NCBI GenBank assembly: GCA_036365515.1
Contig: CM070876.1
Coordinates: 93,691,300-93,755,299, forward strand
Direction: 5' to 3'
DNA: 64,000 nt
From: Torymus aiolomorphi
Lineage: Eukaryota; Arthropoda; Insecta; Hymenoptera; Torymidae
Part shown: piece after piece, positions 56,042-64,000 of the stretch
Position numbering within the stretch: the first letter of the stretch is position 1
How the letters are laid out: each line of letters opens with the position of its first letter
The notes under the pieces: generated by a model
Told to the model about the DNA's origin: nothing
The model's input: the letters and a program-made list of their open reading frames with translations, nothing else
Databases searched by the model: none
Position numbers and translations under genes: made by a program

Positions 56042-58839
56042 TTAAAGATAAGGCTTTAAATTTTGTACATGGAACTTTCCGCGTTCCCTATTCGCTTCTA
56101 TATCTAACAATACATACGTATCGGGCCCGATTTTTTGCGTAATCGTGTATGGTCCCTCGTATACGTGAAAAAACTTCGCGATCTTTCTTTCAGCCGCATC
56201 TGACACGTTTAGTGATTTCACTAAAACTCTATCGCCTACCTTAAACTCAAAGTGTCGGGTTCGGACGTTTTTTCGGAACGCTCGCCTCTTTAAGAATGAA
56301 TGTTCTCGTTCGCGAGCGAGAAACACTTTTCGTTCATGCGTGATTTTATCTGAATCTACTATAGGCAACCACTTTTCCCATACCCGCGGAGGCTTGATAT
56401 TAAAATGGAGCTCCATCGGTGTAAACCCCGTGGTCTCATGATGCGTTACGTTAATAATGTTTTGAATAATCTCAACGTATCTAGCCCAGCTGGTATGTCG
56501 GTCCCTTACGAATGTTCGGAAAAAACGCCCGAGTTCTCGGTGTACCCGTTCGATCGGGTTACTTTCTGGGTGTCTGATGGAGGAGAATACCGGTTGTATT
56601 CCTTCATCCATGAGTTTTTTTTCCCATTTACTTGAAGTAAACTGCGTCCCGTGGTCAGAAAGTATTGCTTCCGCTTACCGTATTTGCCAATGTAATCACC
56701 GAAGATTTTTCTGATCACAGTCGCAGTGTTCGCTTTTTTTATAGGATACATGACCACGTACTTACTGAATACATCTACCGTTGTTAAGAGGTATTTAACG
56801 TCCTCCGTTGACGTCGGTAAAGGCCCAAAAAAATCTATTGACAGTGTGTCATTTGGTTCTTCGGTTAATATTGGTTGGACGTGTTCATTAAGTTTACATG
56901 TTACATATTTTGTTCGTTGAGAAGTATCGCATGTACGAAGTATTGTATATATTTTTTGTCTTAGTTTCGGCGGAAAGAAATGTTCGTTTATCATTTTATA
57001 AGTCTTTGATGAACCAATGTGGCCATGTATCTCATGGGTTTCCCGTGTCAAACTATCCAGAAGGCTTTCGGGTAACATGAGTCTATTATGATTTAATGCA
57101 ATTTTTTGCATTAAACCACCTTTGAGCACAAAGCGCTTTTGCATTTTTTCGTCATTTGGAATCTCCGTAATTAATTTATTAATATAAGGGTCATTTTCCT
57201 GTAATGTCTTCAAATTCTTTAGGTTATTCATCAATTCGCCACTCGGTTTTTGCGCGAGTATCGAAGCGATTATGATTTCATTTTCCCGACCCGATTCCTC
57301 TGGATAGTCGTGCATCTGACGGCTTAGGTAATCGGCGACGGCGTTCTTGCGTCCCGGCAAGTATACCGGTTCTAAGCAGAAGTCTTGGATCGCGAGACTC
57401 CACCTTCGTAATCTAGCATTATTAAATTTACAATGTTTAAGAAAAGTGAGAGCTTCGTGATCGGTTCGAACGACTATTTTCGGTGCCCCCCGCAAGTACG
57501 TATCTAAACGTGTTAACGCCCAAACTATAGCTAACATCTCTTTCTCAGTCGTAAAGTAAGAGCATTCACTCCCCTTCAGCGTACGGCTAACGAACGTGAC
57601 AATTTGTTCTTCGTTTTGATCGTTTACCTGCGATAGCACCGCAGCTATCGCGTAGTCGCTCGCGTCGGTAGTGAGTATGAATGGACGTTGCGGGTCCGCG
57701 TATTTTAATATGATATGCTCATCGAATATATTTTTAATATCATTGAAAGCTTTTTCGTGCTCGTCTGTCCATTCATACTTCTTACCTTGTTTTAACAAGT
57801 TTAGAAGCGGAACGGTATGCGCCGAGTAATTTCTCGCGACTTTCGTATAGAAATTAACAAACCCGAGAAATCCCTGCAATTCCCTGACATTTCTAGGTTT
57901 CTTAAAGTTTTTAATTGTTCTAATTTTCTCCGGGTCCGGTTTTACTCTTTCAGGCGTTAAAATATGACCCAGGAATTTTATTTCTTCCTGTACTAGCTTT
58001 GATTTTTTAAAACTAATCCTTAGGTTGTTTTTTAATAAATTCTCAAATAATGATTTTATATTTTGTAAATGACTATCGAAATCTTCTGAAATACATAGTA
58101 AGTCGTCTACAAAAGTTATAAGAAAATCTTCGAGACCCGTAACGGCTAGGTCTAGACCTCTTATTAGCGCGGCGCTACTCGTTTTTATACCGAATGGTAC
58201 TACATTAAATTCGTAAACTTTATTGTCGCAGATGAACGCGGTATATTTCCTACTTTCTTCTGAAAGCTTTATTTGATGGAAACTAATCGTTAAATCAAAG
58301 CTGGATAAAAAGTTTACGTTTCTACATCTTAAAAATATCTTCTCTACACCCGGAGGGGATTCATAATCATTTATCAATTTTTCGTTTAGTTTGCGTGCAT
58401 CTAAGCATAGGCGGATTGATCCGTCTTTTTTTATCACAACCACGAGAGGGTTTATGTATGGACTCGTCGAACGCCGAATTATTCCAAGCTCTTGCCATTT
58501 GTCGATTTCGATTTTAACTTTATCTCTATAATTTATAGGCATGGGATACGGCTTTGAATAAAAGGGTGCATCATCTTTTATTTTAAAAGTATACTTATAG
58601 TTAGATAATAGACCTGGGCGTTTCTGAAATACCTCTTTGTATTGTACTATCAAGCACTTAAGTTTATCCCTTTGGGAATTTTTTAGATTTTTGCATGATT
58701 TAATCTTTTCTTCGATTTCTTCTATCGAAACTTCGTAAGAAAGATCGTAAGCAATGAGATCATCGTATGAGTCAGCGTGTCCGCATTCGGACTCATACGA
58801 TCGTTCGATTCTAAGAGACGCATACTCTTCTGAGTACAT
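56042..58839 (-). pseudogene. gypsy #3 pol: RT, RNase H and integrase (one frameshift)
   Basis: Bases 56506-58839 start at MYSEEYASLRIERSYESE. RT motifs are EIDKWQELGIIRRSTSPYIN, VVVIKKDGSIRLCLDARKLN, LSSFDLTISFHQIKL, FGIKTSSAALIRGLD and LITFVDDLLCISEDFD (active site intact as FVDD). The connection has LQGFLGFVNFYTKVA. RNase H has ILTTDASDYAIAAVLSQ, YFTTEKEMLAIVWAL and VVRTDHEALTFL, all acidic residues present. Integrase has HEIHGHIGSSKTYKMI (His side; Cys side partly altered) and LSIDFFGPLPTS (first Asp). A 1-bp loss near 56677 moves the second Asp (SDHGTQF) and the Glu motif (HPESNPIERVHREL) to 56042-56611, which also holds the C-terminal domain (FKVGDRVLVKSL, YEGPYTITQKIG). Confidence 0.93.
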
Positions 58840-58876
58840 TATGGCCTCCTTATAAGAACAATGAACATATTGATCG

Positions 58877-59362
58877 TTAGTGGTTAAGAATTTCTTCCTT
58901 GCCGGTATCTATTAGCATACTAAGAGCTTTTTGCGTATCATATCCAATAATGCATGGTTTGACCAGTTTCGGCACTACTATAAATATAATATCTAGTTTT
59001 ATTTTTGCAATTTCGACATTTAGAAGAGCTTGGAGTTTTATTCGCGACGACTTTGCGCCCGTTGCTCCCTTTATGAATTTTCCACTTATCGGTAGCTTAG
59101 GTCGCGTCCCGAATATTTTCGCATTAGCGTAATAAAATTCCTCGGAGATGCAAGTGATCTCACTTCCCGTATCAATTAGGGCTTTTACCTCTATGTCTTC
59201 GACTTTGATATTTACCTCCGGACAACGCGTTTCTTTCGTACTTAGACCTCGCGGGTCCTCCAGTATAGAAGAGATATCTATATTACAATTTTTATTCTCC
59301 GACCGAGTTGCTTGTTGCGGTTTATTTTTTGACATGCAGCAAGCAACTGTTATGCGTTTCCC
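58877..59362 (-). CDS. gypsy #3 protease (reached by -1 frameshift from gag)
   Basis: The frame holds VKALIDTGSEITCISEEFYY with the catalytic DTG, and KPCIIGYDTQKAL, the conserved ILGxD-like strand. This is a complete retropepsin core. It is open upstream across the gag stop to the GGGAAAC heptamer, so it can be translated as a gag-pro fusion. The pol frame is in the same phase as gag and overlaps the end of this frame, so a second shift (+1) or re-initiation would be needed for pol. The protease would cleave the polyproteins in the particle. Confidence 0.88.
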   Translation of the reverse strand, partial: GKRITVACCMSKNKPQQATRSENKNCNIDISSILEDPRGLSTKETRCPEVNIKVEDIEVKALIDTGSEITCISEEFYYANAKIFGTRPKLPISGKFIKGATGAKSSRIKLQALLNVEIAKIKLDIIFIVVPKLVKPCIIGYDTQKALSMLIDTGKEEILNH

Positions 59363-60753
59363 GAATTTTCGGTATTAGCATTTCCTAAATTTATATTATT
59401 TACATCAACCTCGTCGTAACTTCGGATTAATTCTTTGTTCCGTTCGTTTCTCTGCTTCCGAACTGACTTTTTCTCGTTTGTTTGATTCGTTTGTGGTGGA
59501 GTTTTCTCCTTTATTTCCGGCGGCGTCGCTGTCTGTAACTCGTTTACGTTCATGGTTTTCGACTGCCACTGGGATGGCTTGCTATATGATTTATTTTGTA
59601 TGTTAGCCGTATCTGAAGGAGGACTAGGTTTGTTGTGGCCCATTTTGTCGTGTTTTCGGTGACGTTGGTCGTCTCCGTCATAATCAGCTAATATTTTTAA
59701 CAACATATTTTTATCTTTGACTTGCCGTCCTAAAACCGCGTGTCGAATATTTCTTTCAAAATGTTCGCTAACGCGCACAACAAACTCAGTCTCCGTATAG
59801 TCGAGATCCAGGTCTTTGCCTAAACCGAACAAATTTGTTGCGTATTCAACGCGATTAAGACTGCCCCCCGGCTGGTGCTGACCGAATTCTATCTTCCGCA
59901 TCGCGGTTCTTTGTGTGTTCGCGCTCCAGTACCGTTCGCGAAACCGTTCTATGAATTGGTCGTACGAGTCGATCTCCGACTCTTGTAGGTACCACCAATC
60001 CCTGGCATCACCCTCGAGTGCTTGAGAGATAAGGTATAAGAGTTGATCGAAATTAGGTTTAACCACGTTTATATATTTCTCGAACTCTGATAAGAATTTA
60101 ACTAGCCTTTCATTCTCAAGTCCTCGATACTTGGGGATGTCTAATTTTATTTTTTGAGATGCTTCGCTCCCAGAGTTGCCTTTCTTCATCGGTGATTTTT
60201 TCAAGTCTTTAATCGTATTTTTCAATTCTAGAATTTCTTTCTCAAAGTTTGATTTTATTTGATCAACTTCTCGTGAAAGGTTTCTTTTCAACTCTGCGAA
60301 CCTAGAATCTAGCTCGCGGTTAGTTTCCGATTGATCATCGTTTTGTGACAGCGCGGATATTTTGTCGATTAGACTGTCGTTCTCGGTTTCTAATAACTGA
60401 ACCGGACCTCTTAGTTTATTTATTTCCGTAACTAATTCCGCGCGTTCTGCTTTTTTTTCCATACGAGTTTTCTCGACTGACTGTGTTAACGCGTCATATT
60501 TCTCTTTTATCTCATTTCGAATTATCGCGACTAACGTTGCCCTTAATTTCGGTGATTTTGACGTGTCGTTTTCCTCGTCTTGGCCTTCGAGCATATTTTC
60601 GAGCTCATTTTGCCGTTCATCCAATAATCGTAATTCATCAGTTACCGCCCGTTCCCATTTGAAACGTTTTTGTTCCTTCGCGTTCTCTACTCCCTCGTCA
60701 AAGGAGTCTTGTATTTCGCGCATAAACGCTCCCGATTTGCGGTCTTTTGCCAT
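59350..60753 (-). CDS. gypsy #3 Gag (coiled-coil, no zinc knuckle)
   Basis: This 467-residue frame from ATG 60753 starts MAKDRKSGAFMREIQDSFDE. Residues ~30-200 are strongly heptad-like and charged (coiled coil). Residues ~210-370 carry the Gag domain: KLDIPKYRGLENERLVKFLS, LISQALEGDARDWWYLQESE, DQFIERFRERYWS and MRKIEFGQHQPGGSLNRVEY. The C-terminal tail is basic and Ser/Thr/Asn-rich. No CCHC knuckle is present, unusual among gypsy Gags, so RNA binding may use the basic tail. It ends with TAA at 59350-59352, three bases after a slippery heptamer. Confidence 0.9.
   Translation of the reverse strand: MAKDRKSGAFMREIQDSFDEGVENAKEQKRFKWERAVTDELRLLDERQNELENMLEGQDEENDTSKSPKLRATLVAIIRNEIKEKYDALTQSVEKTRMEKKAERAELVTEINKLRGPVQLLETENDSLIDKISALSQNDDQSETNRELDSRFAELKRNLSREVDQIKSNFEKEILELKNTIKDLKKSPMKKGNSGSEASQKIKLDIPKYRGLENERLVKFLSEFEKYINVVKPNFDQLLYLISQALEGDARDWWYLQESEIDSYDQFIERFRERYWSANTQRTAMRKIEFGQHQPGGSLNRVEYATNLFGLGKDLDLDYTETEFVVRVSEHFERNIRHAVLGRQVKDKNMLLKILADYDGDDQRHRKHDKMGHNKPSPPSDTANIQNKSYSKPSQWQSKTMNVNELQTATPPEIKEKTPPQTNQTNEKKSVRKQRNERNKELIRSYDEVDVNNINLGNANTENSGNA
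59356..59362 (-). promoter_or_regulatory. -1 frameshift heptamer GGGAAAC at the gag/protease overlap
   Basis: In the gag phase it reads G GGA AAC GCA TAA, the X-XXY-YYZ pattern of -1 programmed frameshift sites. The protease frame is exactly the -1 frame and is open from here. I did not verify a downstream pseudoknot. Confidence 0.7.
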
Positions 60754-60931
60754 TTTAACTTTTAATAGAGTACGTGCTTTGAAAAAAAAAAAAAACGTTA
60801 ATACGGAAAGTGATGAAAAAGAATTTGATTGAACTTAATTGAATTTACAACGTTGAGAGTTGACTCTAATATATTTATAAAAAACTAATTTATACGAACG
60901 TTCTATACTTTAATATAGAATTATCGGCTTT

Positions 60932-61342
60932 TTAATTATCGTTAATCGACAGCCTTTTAAACGATTCGGCTATATCCCGAACTCTGTTCTCGATACGATC
61001 CATCCTCGAATTTAACATTCTCTCGCTTTTACAAGTTTTACTCGCGACTACTTTTACCATACATCCCAGTTTCTCGTTTTCCTCGTCCAGCTCATTTACC
61101 CGGTGCCTAGCTTCTGCCAGATCTTCCGACATTGTCAATAACACGTGGCCTTGCCTACTTACGACAGCGCGTAATTCTTTTATTTGACTCATTAAATATT
61201 GCATCGCCACGTGATATTGCTGATCGGCTTCCTCAACTTCGTCGACCCGTGTCGTTAAATCTATTATCCGTGCTTCTATGCGACTCTCTAAAAATATGTT
61301 ATGTCGATCGGGTATCATAATCCCTTTTTCGAAGATTCCCAC
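60932..61342 (-). CDS. gypsy #3 leader ORF, coiled-coil protein
   Basis: This frame of 136 residues from ATG 61342 begins only 22 bp after the primer-binding site, ahead of gag. It starts MGIFEKGIMIPDRHNIFLES and is rich in heptad patterns (RVDEVEEADQQYHVAMQYLM; LAEARHRVNELDEENEKL). It ends DIAESFKRLSINDN. It is in a different reading frame from gag (60753), separated by about 180 bp. No enzyme motif. Extra ORFs at this position are not part of the standard gypsy plan. It might be a Gag-interacting or regulatory protein, but that is only a guess. Confidence 0.65.
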   Translation of the reverse strand: MGIFEKGIMIPDRHNIFLESRIEARIIDLTTRVDEVEEADQQYHVAMQYLMSQIKELRAVVSRQGHVLLTMSEDLAEARHRVNELDEENEKLGCMVKVVASKTCKSERMLNSRMDRIENRVRDIAESFKRLSINDN

Positions 61343-61364
61343 TATGCGATTTTAGTTTGCTCGA

Positions 61365-61382
61365 GTCCCTGTTCGGGCGCCA
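61365..61382 (-). promoter_or_regulatory. Primer-binding site of gypsy #3 (Lys tRNA type, perfect)
   Basis: The reverse strand reads TGGCGCCCGAACAGGGAC, identical to the classical Lys-tRNA site, two bases after the LTR. Confidence 0.92.
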
Positions 61383-61384
61383 GC

Positions 61385-62233
61385 TGTAACGTACCGAAGT
61401 AATGACAGCTCTCATATTTGTGTCTATACCTTAATAATTGAGTTAACTTGTATGAAACTAGATGTCGTTACTTGGTAGTTATTAATAATTTTTTAAGAGT
61501 TCGTGTACTGGACTCGAGCATACAATCAGGAGGGGAGTAGCCCCGATCTCAGGGTTAGATACCGGCGCGCAATGTGCCGGAGTCCGTGCCGTCGATACCG
61601 AGAGGTGGTAGGTGCAGGTAAGTCGTTACCGCTGAGTGGCTGCGACCGTGCTGCTTAGATGATACGGGTAAGTAGTCGGCGCAGAGGGCCAACTACCGTG
61701 CCGTGTGAGAAGAGAGGAGCCGGGTAAATAATCGGCGCAGAGGGCCGACTATCGTGCCGTGGGAGGTAGGTAGGTTAGGACTCGGTTGTTATCGAGAGAG
61801 TTTATTTGAAGAAAAAAAATCATAAATCAAAATCTAAAATTATAGGTATGTGTATTGATATACTAAAAATGAATTATTTTACATAAGTTTTTACGAGCGC
61901 AAAGGAGTGGCCAGCTTCAGTTACCTAAGCGCAATGCTTATCGGTATCCTGAATAGGCGAGAGCTCGGACACAAGTGCGTGCCGATTCCGAGAATCGGAG
62001 CCCTTTATATACCAGTCGATCGGCTGGTCTTCTCTCTTGCGCATGACAATATTTTTGTTTATACTCTAACGTCAGAGGCACCGTGTGAATGAGTGAGTAA
62101 GATTTTCTCTGGCGCACGCGATCGTATGTTTGTACACAGTAATGCATCGTGTTTGTTGATTTTTCGCTCTCGTGTTTATGAATGGGAAATTGTGAATCGA
62201 TGCGTATACTATGAGCTAGTCGTGTACGTCACA
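61385..62233 (-). repeat. 5' LTR of gypsy #3
   Basis: This is 849 bp, the same length as the 3' LTR, with about 16 substitutions seen by eye. It ends next to the primer-binding site. Confidence 0.95.
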
Positions 62234-64000
62234 TTTTGTATGTATTTTTTAAGAAGCATTTGTCTAATTTTCTATTAATGTTATTAGTATGTAAAAATAT
62301 GTGAAGCATTTCAGAAAATTCTCGTCTAAATTTATTTTTTTCGGAATCTAAAACTTGGGCATTGTCAAAATCGAAACCGTGTTTATATTTGTAACAGTGG
62401 CTTGATATGACGGATCTCTCATCTAACTTTTTAACGGATCTATCATGTTCATACATGCGCTTTTTCAACTGTCTACTGGTTTGTTCAATATATACGGCGT
62501 TGCAGTCAAAACAATTAATTCTATAGACTACTCCACTCTTCACATGATTCTGTAGTAAATCTTTGCCTAGTTTAATAAAATTATTGAACGTACTATTTAA
62601 GCAATTAATTAACATGATATTATTCTTGTGCAAAATACTCTTAAATTGTGGATTCAACGATTTGATATATGGTAAGACTAAAATCGGTTTGTGTGTAACG
62701 CGGTGATTATACGAAACGATTGAAATATTGGCTATACTATTTAAATAAGATATGCGTTTAGCGATAAGTTTATTGAAGAACTGTTCTGGGTAATTATTAG
62801 CAATTAAAAATTTCTTTATGAAGACAATATTTTTATTATGGAAGGATTTATGAGCGAGTTTTAAGGCTCTATCAACAAGATTATAAACTATTGCTTTTTT
62901 GGTAGATAATGGATGATGTGAAAGAAAAGAAATGAGACGGCCTGACAAGGTATTTTTTCTGTACCAATCAGTCGTAGAGACATCATCAGGTACTCTGAAA
63001 ATAGTGAGATTGAGAAAACTTAAGGAATTGTTATTTTCTGTTTCTCTTGTAAATTTTAAAAACCTATTGTAGGAATTAAAAGTTTCAAAAATGTGGTTAA
63101 TTTTTTTGTTGTCATCAATCAAAAAACAATATTCTACATATCTTCTGTATAGAAGGACCGATTCGTTAAGGGTATTAAGACAGTGATTTTCTAATTCCTC
63201 TAAGGCAATCTCGGCAAACCAAGGGCTGGAATGCCCGCCCATAGGAGATCCAACTAGTTGCTTATAGACACAGTCATTGAAAGTAAACACAGTAGAGTTA
63301 AGTAAAAACGTTATGCCATCTATAAATTCATTGCACGACAGGTTTATGTGTTGTTGAAGGTGCTTCCACTTATTTCTAATCCCTGCAATTATCAGCTCGC
63401 TATGTAGGTTTGTAAACAACGAAATTACATCTAATGAAATGAAAGTATAGTTCTTGGGAACTACTAACTTATCTAAAATTATTTGTATGTCAGAGCTATT
63501 TTTTAGAGAAAATTTAGGGCGTGGCAAGTATTTTTTGAAAATTTCCGATATGGCTTTGTCAAAAAGGCTAATTGGGCTATTGATATTAGAAACTATGATT
63601 CTAGCCGGGAAATCTATTTTGTGGATTTTTATTAACCCATATGCTCTAGCTAAAACAGAATTATCAATAAAACTTTTGTAATTGTTTAAATTGATAATGT
63701 CATCAAAAACACCTCTGCTATTCCACACACTAATTATATGTTTAGTACAGTTTCTTAATTTCGAAATAGGATTTTTTGGCAATTTTGAATAATATTTTGT
63801 GTCATTAAGCTGTACTTCGACCTTATTAATATACATATTCTTATTGATAACGACAGTAGCATTGCCTTTATCAGCTCTGGTAACAAATAGATCTTTGTTG
63901 TCACGTAAAAAGGTTCTGGTTTTCTTAATATTATTTTGTAAATTCTTTTCAAAAACTGTCAAATGTTTTTTGTTTTTGCCATCCTTAATTATACACTGCA
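62234..64000 (-). pseudogene. Penelope-like element C: RT and GIY-YIG endonuclease (partial at window edge)
   Basis: The frame is open for about 577 codons and appears to continue past the window edge. It has FVTRADKGNATVVINKNMYI, LARAYGLIKIHKIDFPARII, FISLDVISLFTNLHSELIIA and VGSPMGGHSSPWFAEIALEE. The box normally RYVDD reads LYRRYVEYCFLIDD, so the catalytic Asp pair is lost. Then come NNSLSFLNLTIF, DWYRKNTLSGRLISF, and the GIY-YIG part SGVVYRINCFDCNAVYIEQT, where the YIG word is YIE. The long open frame despite two lost active sites suggests slow decay by substitution. Gypsy #3 inserted almost at the stop codon. Confidence 0.9.

Larger units (their letters stand above)
54473..62233 (-). mobile_element. 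Ty3/gypsy element #3, nearly complete (7.76 kb)
   Basis: It has two 849-bp LTRs, a perfect Lys-type primer-binding site, a leader ORF, gag, protease, pol (RT, RNase H, integrase), a 3' ORF, a polypurine tract and a TTTT target duplication (54469-54472 and 62234-62237). Comparing the LTRs by eye I find about 16 substitutions and no indel, so about 2% divergence. The only clear coding lesion is a frameshift in integrase near 56677. It is the youngest LTR element in the window. Confidence 0.93.

Overview
The window is eukaryotic and consists almost entirely of transposable elements nested in one another. I find no convincing single-copy host gene. The mix (R1/Jockey/CR1-type LINEs, Ty3/gypsy and Ty1/copia LTR elements, two mariners, a Helitron, several Penelope-like elements, long TA microsatellites) is typical of an insect. 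The overall style resembles TE islands of ants or other Hymenoptera, but that assignment is inference.

Layout. 1-2060: 3' part of a LINE with RNase H. 2606-3105: tRNA-like, SINE-like segment. 3106-5680: reverse-strand LINE. 5681-29934: gypsy element #1, split by a reverse-strand copia element (7736-24864). The copia element itself contains a mariner (7842-10834) and a 7.0-kb Helitron (16553-23548). 29935-32697: TA microsatellites, a duplicated 349-bp unit and a 1.25-kb palindromic MITE. 32800-34403: GC-rich, broken gag-like region. 34800-37590: short foldback elements, a ubiquitin-protease-like fragment and 5'-UTR-like direct repeats. 37590-47221: a LINE, interrupted by gypsy #2 (41719-46297), which carries an irritans-type mariner fragment. 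47400-54000: two Penelope-like elements (PLEs), each in a head-to-head arrangement, one pair inside the other. 53994-64000: a third PLE, interrupted by gypsy #3 (54473-62233).

The insertion order can be read directly. The copia element sits in the gag of gypsy #1 with a 5-bp duplication, and the gag frame is continuous across it. The mariner sits in the copia LTR, whose other copy shows the empty TA site. The Helitron sits between A and T of a TA repeat. Gypsy #2 interrupts an open frame of the LINE. PLE pair B sits in PLE A with a 13-14-bp duplication. Gypsy #3 sits in PLE C with a TTTT duplication.

Most copies are dead (stops, frameshifts, lost catalytic residues). The youngest LTR element is gypsy #3: 849-bp LTRs differing at about 16 positions by eye, one obvious frameshift in integrase, an apparent programmed -1 frameshift between gag and protease, and two extra ORFs. 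The best candidates for something new are the Helitron's subterminal inverted repeats and accessory ORF, the PLE dimers with hammerhead-ribozyme-like motifs, the mariner/MITE pair with ~590-bp inverted repeats, and the extra ORFs of gypsy #3.
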